Shown here one piece after another: positions 26,882 to 36,297 of a stretch of 64,000 bases of DNA (the stretch's first letter is position 1; the number at the start of each line of letters is the position of its first letter). The position numbers and the translations under genes were made by a program. The DNA is from Priestia koreensis (GTDB lineage Bacteria; Bacillota; Bacilli; Bacillales; Bacillaceae_H), in NCBI RefSeq assembly GCF_001274935.1, contig NZ_LILC01000002.1:757715-821714 (forward strand), read 5' to 3'. The notes below the pieces were generated by a model that was not told the origin of the DNA, made no database searches, and saw only the letters and a program-made list of their open reading frames with translations.

Positions 26882-27927
26882 CAACTACTCGCGTTGGAGT
26901 CATTGGAGCAGGCTCAATTGCTGCAGACGCCCACATTCCCTTTTTGCTTAACATTCCTCACGTAACGATTGCCGCAATTGCTGACTTGCAGAGGAAGCGA
27001 GCAGAAGAGGTTGCAGCTCAGTTTAACATCCCCTCCTTTTACAGGGATGCGGTCGAAATGCTAGAGAGTGAGAAGCTAGACGGGGTGTTCATTTGTACAT
27101 CCAACCATTCTCATATTCCACTCGCATTAGAGGCTGCCAAACGGGGTGTACATGTATTTATCGAAAAACCAATTGGAGTTTCGCTGCTAGAAGTAGAGCA
27201 TTATCTTCAAGTGGCGAAAACGAATCACGTACTGACAATGGTCGGAATGACACACCGGTTCCGCCGTGATGTTCAAATTGCGAAAGAATTAATTGAGCGT
27301 GGTGATTTGGGCGATATTTACCACGTGAATGCAAGGTTTCTGAGAAGACGAGGAACGCCAAAGGGCTGGTTTACACAACATGCACTTTCTGGTGGAGGAG
27401 CTATGATGGATACTGGCGTTCACGTATTAGATTTAGCATGGTATTTGCTTGGAGAGCCAAAACCCTTATCAGTTAGCGCTTCTTCCCAAAAAGGAGTAGG
27501 TGACTACAAAACACGCTATAACACAAGCTGGTCTTCGAGTGAGAAAGACCAATCTCACTTATTTGACGTTGAGGATTTTACGTCTGCTTATATTCGCTTT
27601 CACAATAAAGCGAATGTAAACATACAGGTTTCATGGGCCGTGAATGGACCTCAAGATGAGGATATTGTCCTTGAATTGTTTGGAACCAAGGGAGGCCTTC
27701 AATTAACACCGCTTACGCTTTTTAAAGAAGAAAATCATTTATTTGTGGAGACAAAGCCTACCTACGAAAAAAATATACCGTTTGCGGATGAGCTTCAGCA
27801 CTTTATTAGCTGTATTCGCACCAATGAACCACCGCTTATAAGTGGAACGCAAGGATTAGCCGTACTAAAAATGATTCAGGCAATCTATGAATCTTCGCGC
27901 ACGTCATCAGAGCAAGTAATGAAGTGA
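26878..27927 (+). CDS. Gfo/Idh/MocA oxidoreductase 1
   Basis: A 349-residue NAD(P)-dependent dehydrogenase. The Rossmann motif is VGVIGAGSIAADAHIPF, the catalytic Lys is in the EKP motif (VFIEKPIGVS), and the catalytic His lies in MMDTGVHVLDLAWY. Family members oxidise hydroxyl groups of sugars, glycosides or inositols, often at C3. The middle region RRRGTPKGWFTQHALSGGGA closely parallels the next gene, so the two are diverged tandem duplicates. ATGA overlap with the preceding gene implies coupled translation. Confidence 0.88.
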   Translation: MTTTRVGVIGAGSIAADAHIPFLLNIPHVTIAAIADLQRKRAEEVAAQFNIPSFYRDAVEMLESEKLDGVFICTSNHSHIPLALEAAKRGVHVFIEKPIGVSLLEVEHYLQVAKTNHVLTMVGMTHRFRRDVQIAKELIERGDLGDIYHVNARFLRRRGTPKGWFTQHALSGGGAMMDTGVHVLDLAWYLLGEPKPLSVSASSQKGVGDYKTRYNTSWSSSEKDQSHLFDVEDFTSAYIRFHNKANVNIQVSWAVNGPQDEDIVLELFGTKGGLQLTPLTLFKEENHLFVETKPTYEKNIPFADELQHFISCIRTNEPPLISGTQGLAVLKMIQAIYESSRTSSEQVMK

Positions 27928-27940
27928 AGGAGGAAGAGAG

Positions 27941-28993
27941 ATGTTAAAGATTGGGATTGTTGGGTTAGGGAGTATTTCAGAGCATCATATTAAACCGTAC
28001 TTAACGAATAGTGATGTTGAGGTTGTCGCGCTTTGTGATTTAAACGAGGTACGCTTAAGGGAAAAAGGAAAGCTGTACGGAATTAATCATTTATACACAA
28101 GCTATGAAGAGATGCTAAAGGAAAGCGAAGTAGAAGCCATTAGCATTTGTACATGGAATAATTCACATGCTGAAATTGCTATTAAGGCACTTGAAGCGGA
28201 TAAGCATGTGCTCGTAGAAAAACCGCTTTGTAAAACGGTTGAAGAAGCGCTCCGAGTAGAAGAAGCAGTCAAAAAGTCAGGGAAAGTTCTGCAAGTTGGA
28301 TTTGTCCGACGTTTTGGAGAGAATACAACGATTTTACAGAAGTTTTTAGATGGTGGCGACTTAGGGGAGATCTATTATGCCAAAGCTTCTTGTATACGTC
28401 GACTTGGAAACCCAGGAGGTTGGTTTTCAGACCGCGAGCGATCAGGCGGAGGACCGCTTATTGATTTAGGCGTTCATATGATTGATATTTGCTGGTATCT
28501 TATGGGGAAACCGAAACCAGTAGCGATTAGCGGTCATACATATCATAAGCTTGGCAATCGCTCTCATATTGAAAATTTATCATTCTATCAAGCTGCTGAT
28601 TACGATCCAACCCATAACACGGTAGAGGATTTGGCAACGGCGCTGATCCGTTTTGAGAACGGAGCCTCGTTATACGTAGATGTAAGCTTTACCCTACATG
28701 CAAAAAAGGATGAAATTTTTGTGAAGCTATTTGGTGACAAAGGCGGAGCAGAGTTTGAACCTGAGCTGCAAATTATTACCGAAAAATACAACACGATTTT
28801 AAATGCAACGCCACAAATTGATCATTTAAGCTTTGCATTTGAGAAAGCGTTTCACAATGAAATTAATCATTTCGTTGATTGCTGCAAACATAACAAAAAG
28901 CCAATTAGCTCTGTTGAGGACGGGGTAACGGTGATGAAAATGCTTTGCGGTGTCTATGAGTCTGCTCAAAAAGGGAAAGAAATTCGCCTATAG
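27941..28993 (+). CDS. Gfo/Idh/MocA oxidoreductase 2
   Basis: A 350-residue paralogue of the preceding gene. Rossmann GIVGLGSISEHHIKPYL, EKP motif VLVEKPLCKT, conserved IRRLGNPGGWFSDRERSGGG and catalytic-site LIDLGVHMIDICWYLMGKP. GGAGGAAGAGAG before ATG 27941. An aromatic, negatively charged insertion (NLSFYQAADYDPTHNTVED) in the substrate-binding half differs from its neighbour, suggesting a different position or substrate is oxidised. Confidence 0.88.
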   Translation: MLKIGIVGLGSISEHHIKPYLTNSDVEVVALCDLNEVRLREKGKLYGINHLYTSYEEMLKESEVEAISICTWNNSHAEIAIKALEADKHVLVEKPLCKTVEEALRVEEAVKKSGKVLQVGFVRRFGENTTILQKFLDGGDLGEIYYAKASCIRRLGNPGGWFSDRERSGGGPLIDLGVHMIDICWYLMGKPKPVAISGHTYHKLGNRSHIENLSFYQAADYDPTHNTVEDLATALIRFENGASLYVDVSFTLHAKKDEIFVKLFGDKGGAEFEPELQIITEKYNTILNATPQIDHLSFAFEKAFHNEINHFVDCCKHNKKPISSVEDGVTVMKMLCGVYESAQKGKEIRL

Positions 28994-29017
28994 TTGCTGA
29001 CAGAAGGAGGACAGAAC

Positions 29018-30604
29018 ATGGCCATTGATTTATTGATTATCGGAGGAGGAATGGGAGGCTGTGCCGCCGCACTTTCCGCCTGTTCTCAAGGTCTAAAAGT
29101 CGTGATGACAGAGGAGACAGATTGGATTGGCGGTCAAGTAACTGCGCAAGGCGTGCCACCTGATGAACATCCGTGGATTGAAGAAGCCGGATGCACAGAA
29201 TCATATCGAATGTACCGTGAAAAGGTACGGCAGTATTATCAGGATCACTTTTTAATTAAAGGTGCAACGGATCAGCTGTTTAATCCAGGTAAAGGACTCG
29301 TAAGTAAAATCTGTCACGATCCGCGCGTATCGCTACATGTCCTATATGACATGCTTGGACCTTATCTCTTAACAAACCAACTTACTATTCTACCCCATAC
29401 CATCATCAAGAATGTTACGATGCAGCAACGAGAGCTCAAACACGTAACGATTCAACATCTTCACACTCACCATGAACACACAATCAAAGCACGCTATTAT
29501 ATTGATGCAACAGAAGCTGGAGACGTTCTACCATTAGCAGAAATCCCCTACGTGACGGGGGCAGAAGCGAAGGATGACACGAAGGAAGATCATGCCCGTG
29601 AAAAAGCAGATCAGCGTGATATTCAAGCATTTACCTCTGTGCTTGCAATGGAATATCGTCCAGGCGAAGAGCACATCATTGAAGAGCCGGCGATGTATAC
29701 CTTTTTTCGAGATTATCAGCCACACTTTTGGCCAGATAAAATGCTGAGCTTTTACGCCCCTCATCCAATTACACATGAGAAAAGGGAATACGATCTATTT
29801 CCTGGTGGAGCGGGCTTTCCATTATGGACATATCGGAGAATATTTGCTGCAGAACAGTTTCCGCGCTCAAAGTCGTTTGATGTAAGCCTTATGAACTGGC
29901 CGCAAAATGATTATTTGCTAGGAAATATTTATGACGTGTCTGAAGATGAAAAAACAAAGCATCTGTACCAGTCAAAGCAACTAAGTCTATCGCTTTTTTA
30001 TTACTTGCAAACGGAAGCTATTCGTCCAGATGGCGGGATAGGTTATCCGGGGCTAATACTCCGATCAGATGTGTTTCAAACAAAAGATGGCTGTGCAAAA
30101 GCACCGTATATTCGAGAATCTAGGCGTATTCATGCAGAATATCGTGTAACAGAGCATGATGTATCACCTGCTTATCACAAAGAAGGTACAGGAAAATGTC
30201 ATGAGGATCGTATTGGGATCGGATCCTATAGTATTGATCTTCATCCGAGCTTATCGGGACAAAATTACCTGGACATTCCGGCACTTCCGTTTCACATTCC
30301 ACTTGGAGCGCTCATCCCACAGCAGGTCGATAATCTTTTAGCTGGGTGTAAGAATATCGGAACGACCCACATTACAAACGGGTGCTTCCGATTACATCCG
30401 GTGGAATGGAATATTGGAGAAGCGGCGGGCATGCTTGTTGCATTTTGTTTGCAGCAAAAAAAGCAGCCAACAGAAGTACGAAATTCAGCTGTTCTTTTAC
30501 GAGAGTTTCAGCTGTTATTGCGTAAAAAAGGATTTGAGTTAGAATGGCCCGACCACTTTTACAACGAGCGATTGGAGAAGGACAATGCCGAGACAAGTCA
30601 ATGA
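29018..30604 (+). CDS. FAD-dependent oxidoreductase (FAD_oxidored family)
   Basis: A 528-residue flavoprotein. The N-terminal dinucleotide fold LLIIGGGMGGCAAALSACSQ binds FAD, followed by EETDWIGGQVTAQGVPPDEH, the hallmark of the PF12831 group; ARYYIDATEAGDVLPLA and the C-terminal HITNGCFRLHPVEWNIGEAA complete the FAD site. It would oxidise or dehydrate a sugar-derived substrate; the specific reaction is unknown. AAGGAGG before ATG 29018 sets the start. It overlaps the esterase gene by 20 bases. Confidence 0.82.
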   Translation: MAIDLLIIGGGMGGCAAALSACSQGLKVVMTEETDWIGGQVTAQGVPPDEHPWIEEAGCTESYRMYREKVRQYYQDHFLIKGATDQLFNPGKGLVSKICHDPRVSLHVLYDMLGPYLLTNQLTILPHTIIKNVTMQQRELKHVTIQHLHTHHEHTIKARYYIDATEAGDVLPLAEIPYVTGAEAKDDTKEDHAREKADQRDIQAFTSVLAMEYRPGEEHIIEEPAMYTFFRDYQPHFWPDKMLSFYAPHPITHEKREYDLFPGGAGFPLWTYRRIFAAEQFPRSKSFDVSLMNWPQNDYLLGNIYDVSEDEKTKHLYQSKQLSLSLFYYLQTEAIRPDGGIGYPGLILRSDVFQTKDGCAKAPYIRESRRIHAEYRVTEHDVSPAYHKEGTGKCHEDRIGIGSYSIDLHPSLSGQNYLDIPALPFHIPLGALIPQQVDNLLAGCKNIGTTHITNGCFRLHPVEWNIGEAAGMLVAFCLQQKKQPTEVRNSAVLLREFQLLLRKKGFELEWPDHFYNERLEKDNAETSQ

Positions 30605-31562
30605 TTTGCCGTTACAGGAGTTACATGTCTACAAACCTGATTTGTCGCTACCTCATGATTTTAATTCATTTTGGGAAAAGCAAAAGGAAATGATTCGTCA
30701 AAAATCAAACGATGTTTGGTTAACATGGACCAATTATCCCGTTGAAAAAGTAGAGGTGGCAGACGTTGTCTTAAGAAGTTTTGATGAGACCCCTTTGCAC
30801 GGATGGTACATCAGACCAAAGGGCGTAACAGAGGGCCCTGTTTTAATTCATTATCATGGTTATACAGAAGGTCGAAACGTGCCAACTAAATACTTAGTGT
30901 GGGCACTATTAGGATTTACGGTCGTTTCGTTTGATCAACGAGGGCAGGGGAAGTCTCCGGACTTTGCTCTCTATGAGAATGGTTCGCGTATACCTGGGTG
31001 GATGCTAAGCGGCATTTATCAGCCGGAAAACTATTATTATACGAACGTATACCGTGACTCATTAGCGGTGCTGAAATGGCTAAAAGAAGAAGCGCCCGTC
31101 AAGCCAACGAAATTGGGTACATTTGGTGCCTCACAAGGAGGAGGTCTCGCTCTCGTTTCAGCAGGTCTCGATGCTGACATCTCATTTGTAGCAGCAGACT
31201 ACCCGTTCATGACGCACATCGAGCGCGCGCTAAACGTGGCCTTAAAAGGGCCTTATATGGAAGTCGTGAACTATTTAAAACTGAATGACCCTCAATATGA
31301 GCAGTTTGATCAGATGCTCCGAACGTTCTCATACGTAGATGCACTGCACTTTTGTCCGCGTATACAGGTTCCTCTCTTAATAGGGATTGGGTTAGAGGAT
31401 GCGGTTGCTCCACCTTCATCGGCGTTTGCCGCGTTCAATCATGCGAATACGTCAGAGAAAAAGATCGAAGTGTATCCGCAGTTTAGTCACGAATTTAACC
31501 CGTTTCAAGAAGAAAAACGGCTGCATTTTATTGTAAAGCAGCTGCAGAAATTAAATAAGTAG
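30585..31562 (+). CDS. AXE1-type acetyl esterase / cephalosporin C deacetylase
   Basis: A 325-residue alpha/beta hydrolase of the acetyl xylan esterase family. The oxyanion region is VLIHYHGYTEGRN, VVSFDQRGQGKSPD follows, the nucleophile is in GTFGASQGGGLALVSAG, the acid in GIGLEDAVAPPSS and the catalytic His in YPQFSHEFNPF. Length and motif order match the hexameric deacetylases. It probably removes acetyl or another acyl group from the imported sugar, or opens a lactone. Overlaps the FAD gene upstream. Confidence 0.88.
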   Translation: MPRQVNDLPLQELHVYKPDLSLPHDFNSFWEKQKEMIRQKSNDVWLTWTNYPVEKVEVADVVLRSFDETPLHGWYIRPKGVTEGPVLIHYHGYTEGRNVPTKYLVWALLGFTVVSFDQRGQGKSPDFALYENGSRIPGWMLSGIYQPENYYYTNVYRDSLAVLKWLKEEAPVKPTKLGTFGASQGGGLALVSAGLDADISFVAADYPFMTHIERALNVALKGPYMEVVNYLKLNDPQYEQFDQMLRTFSYVDALHFCPRIQVPLLIGIGLEDAVAPPSSAFAAFNHANTSEKKIEVYPQFSHEFNPFQEEKRLHFIVKQLQKLNK

Positions 31563-31583
31563 ATGGTGAAAGGTGGGAGTGAC

Positions 31584-32435
31584 GTGAAGGTTAGCGTTAG
31601 CATGTATAGCCTAAGCTCAACGATTAAAAAAGAAAAGTGGAGCATTCTTGATTTTTGCCACTTTGCCCATAGCATTGGACTTGAAAGCGTAGAACTTCTT
31701 GATTTTTACTGGACAGATGAGCAAAAGGAACGTCCAGAAGTGATGAAGTGCTTGGACGAGCTAGGAATGACCGTCTGCTGCTACGACGTATCCAATGATT
31801 TTGTGAAGGAAACACAACAAGAGCGCGATGTTCAAATCAGAAAAGTGAAGAATGCGATTGATACGGCAGTAGCGTTAAAAACAAACGTAGTGCGCGTATT
31901 CTGTGGGGATGTGAAAGACGGCATTAGCTTTGAGGACGGTAAGAGTTGGATTATTGAAGGGCTAGCCGAGAGTGCGGTCTATGCGGAACAGCAAGGGGTT
32001 ATATTAGCGATTGAAAATCATGGGCTGCTTGCTGGGAAAAGCGATCAGGTAAAAGAAATTTTAACAGCCGTTCAAAGTCCGAACGTAAAATCAACCTTTG
32101 ATACAGGTAATTTCCTACTAGTAGAGGATGAACCGTTGAACGGTCTACGAAAGTTGATCAATCAGGTAGGTCACGTTCACTTTAAAGACTTTCGCAAAAA
32201 GCAGCCTGGCGAACAAAATAAAGGATTTACGTCCATTACAGGACAAGAGTGGATTGGCGTGGTTCCAGGCGATGGTGAAGTGGATGTGAAGGGAATTATT
32301 CAGGAGCTTAAAAAAAGTGGATATGACGGGTGGCTGTCGGTTGAGTACGAAGGTTTCGATGATGCAAAAAGTTCAGTGAAAGAAGCTGTTTCAAGACTTC
32401 ATCATTACGTGAACGAGCAGGAGGTAAAGGGATGA
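31584..32435 (+). CDS. sugar phosphate isomerase/epimerase-like TIM barrel
   Basis: A 283-residue xylose-isomerase-like TIM barrel (AP_endonuc_2 fold). Likely metal ligands are Glu in ILAIENHGLL, Asp in KSTFDTGNFLL, His in VGHVHFKDFRKK and Glu near the C-terminus in GWLSVEYEGFDD. The family includes IolE/IolI-type inosose dehydratase and isomerase and 3-keto-glycoside-processing lyases. A GTG at 31584 after AAAGGTGGGAG is a better start than ATG 31563, which directly follows the previous stop. It overlaps the next gene by four bases. Confidence 0.85.
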   Translation: MKVSVSMYSLSSTIKKEKWSILDFCHFAHSIGLESVELLDFYWTDEQKERPEVMKCLDELGMTVCCYDVSNDFVKETQQERDVQIRKVKNAIDTAVALKTNVVRVFCGDVKDGISFEDGKSWIIEGLAESAVYAEQQGVILAIENHGLLAGKSDQVKEILTAVQSPNVKSTFDTGNFLLVEDEPLNGLRKLINQVGHVHFKDFRKKQPGEQNKGFTSITGQEWIGVVPGDGEVDVKGIIQELKKSGYDGWLSVEYEGFDDAKSSVKEAVSRLHHYVNEQEVKG

Positions 32436-33181
32436 ACATCATTCAAATTCACGATCACGCAGTCATAAAAGGGAAACAGGAATTCCCCTCTATTTCTTTA
32501 GCTCTACACGTAGCTCAATCACCTGAAACCATACTCTACTTGCAAACCGAAGACAGAGAGAAATGGAAAGAGGCGCTTAATACGACGTATCCCGTTTGCT
32601 TGGACGCCTCAATCGTAATGAAAAATCTTTTCGATGCCTCATTTGTCGAAGAGTTGATCGGAAGTAGCATATCCGTTTCCTTCCCACTAGGTTCGCATCA
32701 GGCGTTTCAAAAGCTTGTAAGCACAATGAGTGAATGGAGTAAGCAAGGTGTTTTACGCGTAAGAAGAAAAGAAAAAGAACGGAAACAACCCCTTCATGAA
32801 CTGCTCGTGAGTGATTTATTCAATCTGTCCCTTGCGGTTGGCGAAATGGATCGTTTGTGCATTCGACATTCATCCATTCAAGACACTGAGCATGTGATTG
32901 TGATGATTCGCTTTAAAAATGAAGCAATGGGCCACTATGAATTCACCATTTCCCGAGAGGCTAAGCCACAATTATATGCAGAGTGGAGCGGTCGAGAAGG
33001 CGTAGTGGAGTATAACAGTGAAGACGCTACACCGTTCACAATAGAAGGTGACGTCACGACCTCGCTTTCTTCTCCAGTAGCCATTGCTCCGGTGCCGTTT
33101 ACGGATACGCATCTGAAAACGCTACGATCGGTTCATCAGCTGTTTGACACATCTTTTAATTTAGTAAATGGGGTGAAATGA
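32432..33181 (+). CDS. orphan protein of the catabolic operon, possibly a Rossmann-less Gfo/Idh relative
   Basis: A 249-residue protein that I do not recognise. It lacks a GxGxxG nucleotide fold and an EKP motif. However, its second half (RFKNEAMGHYEFTISREAK, AEWSGREGVVEYNSEDATPF) resembles the beta-sheet substrate domain of Gfo/Idh/MocA enzymes, where the chain passes RF-x-N-G and G-x-x-G-x-x-x-Y. It overlaps both neighbours by four bases (ATGA on each side), so it is made at the same ratio as the TIM barrel and the third dehydrogenase and may form a complex with one. Confidence 0.7.
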   Translation: MNIIQIHDHAVIKGKQEFPSISLALHVAQSPETILYLQTEDREKWKEALNTTYPVCLDASIVMKNLFDASFVEELIGSSISVSFPLGSHQAFQKLVSTMSEWSKQGVLRVRRKEKERKQPLHELLVSDLFNLSLAVGEMDRLCIRHSSIQDTEHVIVMIRFKNEAMGHYEFTISREAKPQLYAEWSGREGVVEYNSEDATPFTIEGDVTTSLSSPVAIAPVPFTDTHLKTLRSVHQLFDTSFNLVNGVK

Positions 33182-34158
33182 TGAAAGTTGGAATAATGAG
33201 TTTCGCTCATATGCATGCGTATAGCTATGCCGATTGTTTAAAGCAAGTCGATGGCGTAGAGCTTATTGGGATTAGTGATGAGAACGAAGAACGAGGAAGT
33301 CAGGCGGCTAAACAGTATAGCACGACCTTTTACCGAACGGATGCGGAGCTTTTAGCGCAGGATTTGGATGCGGTTATTATTTGCAGTGAAAACGTTAAGC
33401 ACAAAGATATGGTCATTCAAGCCGCAAGAGCGAAAAAACATGTTTTGTGTGAAAAGCCCATTGCGACGTCTGTAGAAGATGCGACGGAAATGATTCGGGT
33501 TTGTGAAGAGGAAGGCGTCATTTTACAAACCGCTTTTCCGGTGCGTTTTAGTGAGCCGATGCAGCAACTGAAAAAGGCAGTTGAAAAAGCACTGATTGGG
33601 GAAATTGTTGCGATCCGCTCAACAAATCGTGGCCAAAATCCCGGCGGCTGGTTTATCGAAAAAGACCGATCTGGCGGAGGTGCGGTTCTAGATCACACCG
33701 TTCATATGGTGGATATTATGCGCTGGCTGTTAAATGAAGAGATCAGCGAGGTTACGGCAGAAGTTGATCGCTTTTTTCAAGATCATGATATTGATGATGC
33801 AGGCCTACTTACGCTTGTTTTTGAAAATGGTGTCATTGCTTCTCATGATGCAAGCTGGTCACGATCCAAAAATAATCCAACTTGGGGAGACGTTACGATT
33901 GAACTAATTGGAACAAAAGGAACGCTCCGGGCAGATGCTTTTAAAGAACACATTAAAATTTTCTCTTCCACAGGGAAAGCATATCAGCATACGCTGTACG
34001 CAAAAGACATGGATCTCGGCTTAATCGAGGACTTTATTCAAACAGTGCGGGAGAAGAGAACGCCGTCCATTACAGGCTTTGATGGCTTAAAGGCGATGGA
34101 AGTAGCACTTGCAGCTTATGCGTCAGGTGAGAAAAAGCAGCCGATCAAATTAGGATAA
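33178..34158 (+). CDS. Gfo/Idh/MocA oxidoreductase 3
   Basis: A 326-residue dehydrogenase. The N-terminus VGIMSFAHMHAYSYADCLKQ departs from the usual G-x-G-x-x-G loop, with His and Met replacing glycines; this variant is known in a subgroup of the family that still binds NAD. The EKP motif is HVLCEKPIATS and the active-site region is GWFIEKDRSGGGAVLDHTVH then MVDIMRW. It overlaps the orphan gene by four bases. Function inferred as NAD-dependent oxidation of a sugar intermediate. Confidence 0.85.
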   Translation: MMKVGIMSFAHMHAYSYADCLKQVDGVELIGISDENEERGSQAAKQYSTTFYRTDAELLAQDLDAVIICSENVKHKDMVIQAARAKKHVLCEKPIATSVEDATEMIRVCEEEGVILQTAFPVRFSEPMQQLKKAVEKALIGEIVAIRSTNRGQNPGGWFIEKDRSGGGAVLDHTVHMVDIMRWLLNEEISEVTAEVDRFFQDHDIDDAGLLTLVFENGVIASHDASWSRSKNNPTWGDVTIELIGTKGTLRADAFKEHIKIFSSTGKAYQHTLYAKDMDLGLIEDFIQTVREKRTPSITGFDGLKAMEVALAAYASGEKKQPIKLG

Positions 34159-34170
34159 GGAGGGAGTTTT

Positions 34171-35187
34171 ATGAGAACCATTTCAGAGTTAGAGGAGCAG
34201 CTTACACGTCCTACACAGCGCTTAGTGGAGGATATAAAAAAGATTGACGGTGACATTATGATCTTAGGCGTTGGAGGGAAAATGGGACCGAGCCTTGCGA
34301 AGCTAGCAAAAAGAGCAATCGATGCGGCGGGTATGACGAAGAGAATTATAGGGGTTTCTCGCTTTTCAAATCGTGAACACCAAAAGGATTTAGAGGATGC
34401 GGGCGTAGAGACGATTGCAGCTGATTTAATGAATGAGCAGGATCTTGAAAAGCTCCCACTTTGTCAAAACGTAATTTATATGGCAGGAACCAAGTTTGGA
34501 ACACATGGAAATGAACATTACACATGGGCAATGAATACTTACTTACCAGGACGAGTAGCGGAGAAATACCGTAATTCAAACATCGTCGTGTTTTCAACGG
34601 GGAATGTTTATCCGCTTACACCCGTAAACAAAGGTGGATCTCTTGAAACAGAAAAACCAAATCCGGTCGGGGAATATGCACAGTCATGTTTAGGGCGGGA
34701 GCGAATCTTTGAACATTTTTCCACAAAGTATCGAACGCCACTATGCATCTACCGCTTAAACTATGCGATCGATATGCGCTACGGGGTGCTTCTCGAAATA
34801 GCAAAGCAGGTGTATGCCAAACAACCGGTTGATGTGAGAATGGGGCATGTGAACGTCATTTGGCAAGGAGATGCTAATGAGTATGCCATTCGTTCCTTGC
34901 TGCATTGCAGTGCGCCTACGACGGTTTTTAACATTACGGGTCCTGAAACAGCATCTGTAAAATTTATTGCCCAAGAATTTGGTCGCTTGTTTAAAATGGA
35001 TGTTGCATTTGTTCACGATGAACAGGATACCGCGCTTCTTAGTAACGCAGCGAAAAGCTTTGAAGCATTTGGCTATCCGAGTGTGTCACTGCGAAAAATG
35101 ATGACATGGATGGCAGAATGGGTAGAACAGGACCAGCCAACCATTCAAAAGCCAACGCACTTTCAGCAGCGTGAGGGGGTCTTTTAA
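34171..35187 (+). CDS. NAD-dependent epimerase/dehydratase (extended SDR)
   Basis: A 338-residue extended SDR. The cofactor loop is MILGVGGKMGPSLAKLAKRA, VIYMAGTKFGTHG gives strand 4, and VFSTGNVYPLTP with EYAQSCLGRERIFEHF hold the Ser/Thr and Tyr-x-x-x-x-(Lys) region. The expected Y-x-x-x-K reads Y-A-Q-S-C, so the usual catalytic lysine is missing, which is odd and may mean altered chemistry. AGGAGGG precedes ATG 34171. It sits between dehydrogenase 3 and the aldolase. Confidence 0.8.
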   Translation: MRTISELEEQLTRPTQRLVEDIKKIDGDIMILGVGGKMGPSLAKLAKRAIDAAGMTKRIIGVSRFSNREHQKDLEDAGVETIAADLMNEQDLEKLPLCQNVIYMAGTKFGTHGNEHYTWAMNTYLPGRVAEKYRNSNIVVFSTGNVYPLTPVNKGGSLETEKPNPVGEYAQSCLGRERIFEHFSTKYRTPLCIYRLNYAIDMRYGVLLEIAKQVYAKQPVDVRMGHVNVIWQGDANEYAIRSLLHCSAPTTVFNITGPETASVKFIAQEFGRLFKMDVAFVHDEQDTALLSNAAKSFEAFGYPSVSLRKMMTWMAEWVEQDQPTIQKPTHFQQREGVF

Positions 35188-35188
35188 G

Positions 35189-36247
35189 ATGGGACTATCA
35201 CAAGAGCTGTTGCATTTTTTGCATGATGGAACGGTAATACCTGCACATCCTCTTGCACTCACAGAAGACCGTAGGTTTGATGAACGTCAGCACAAGCTTT
35301 TAACGAATTATTATATCTCCTCAGGTGCAGGAGGTGTAGCGATTGGTGTGCATACGACGCAATTTGAAATACGTGACCCAAAACACAACTTATACGAGCG
35401 CGTTCTGAAAGTCACGATGGATGCTATTAACGAGGGGAATGTATCTAGGCCCTTTTTAAAGATTGCTGGGGTATGCGGGCCAACACAGCAGGCAGAGAGC
35501 GAAGCAACGATAGCTAAAAACCTGGGATATGATCTTGCACTTGTGAGTGTAGGCGGGCTAGGGGACTATTCGGAAAAAGAGCTTTTAGAGCACGTTCGAT
35601 CCGTTGCAGTCATCATGCCTGTTTTTGGTTTTTATCTGCAACCGTCCGTTGGTGGAAGAGTACTAAGCTTCGAGTTTTGGAGAGAGTTTGCTGACATTGA
35701 AGGCGTGCTCGCGATTAAGATGGCTCCGTTTAATCGCTACCAAACGCTCGACGTCGTAAGAGCGGTGTGTGAATCCAAAAGAAGAGATGAGGTCGCGTTG
35801 TATACGGGAAATGACGATCAAATCGTGCTTGATTTACTAAGCAGCTATCGATTTGATGTGAACGGTCAACACGTCGAAAAACGAATCGTGGGCGGACTGC
35901 TCGGACATTGGGCTGTTTGGACAGCCAAGGCAGTAGCGCTTTTAGAAGAAATAAAAGCCGTGCGAAATGATTCATCGCTTTCTAAAGAATGGTTTCAGCG
36001 AGCCCACGAAGTAACAGACAGCAATGCGGCATTCTTTGATGCGAAAAATCAATTTGCAGGCTGTATTGCAGGAATTCATGAAGTACTTCGGATGCAGGGG
36101 CTGTTAAAAAATCGACTCTGCTTGAATCCGCATGAGGAGCTGTCAGAAGGACAGCTCGAAGAAATTCAACGTGTTTATTCGGCATACCCTCATCTGCACG
36201 ACGACCACTTTGTTCAAACCTTTTTAGAAAAGCAGCACGTAAAATAA
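35189..36247 (+). CDS. dihydrodipicolinate synthase-family aldolase/lyase
   Basis: A 352-residue TIM-barrel protein of the DHDPS/NAL family, longer than the usual 290-310. HDGTVIPAHPLALTEDRRFD is the substrate entrance, GVAIGVHTTQFE strand 2, and the Schiff-base lysine is probably in GVLAIKMAPFNRYQTLD. Members cleave or form 2-keto-3-deoxy acids to pyruvate and an aldehyde. ATG 35189 after GAGGGGGT is preferred over GTG 35171, which lies inside the previous gene. A retro-aldol step here would complete a non-phosphorylative route. Confidence 0.82.
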   Translation: MGLSQELLHFLHDGTVIPAHPLALTEDRRFDERQHKLLTNYYISSGAGGVAIGVHTTQFEIRDPKHNLYERVLKVTMDAINEGNVSRPFLKIAGVCGPTQQAESEATIAKNLGYDLALVSVGGLGDYSEKELLEHVRSVAVIMPVFGFYLQPSVGGRVLSFEFWREFADIEGVLAIKMAPFNRYQTLDVVRAVCESKRRDEVALYTGNDDQIVLDLLSSYRFDVNGQHVEKRIVGGLLGHWAVWTAKAVALLEEIKAVRNDSSLSKEWFQRAHEVTDSNAAFFDAKNQFAGCIAGIHEVLRMQGLLKNRLCLNPHEELSEGQLEEIQRVYSAYPHLHDDHFVQTFLEKQHVK

Positions 36248-36249
36248 GA

Positions 36250-36277
36250 AAAGGGCCTCCTAAACGTGGGGCCCTTT
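36250..36277 (+). terminator. terminator-like hairpin inside the operon
   Basis: AAAGGGCC / GGCCCTTT with a 12-base loop and only three T. Probably a partial terminator that lowers expression of the last gene. Confidence 0.5.
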
Positions 36278-36297
36278 AATGAAATTGGAGGGGTCAC

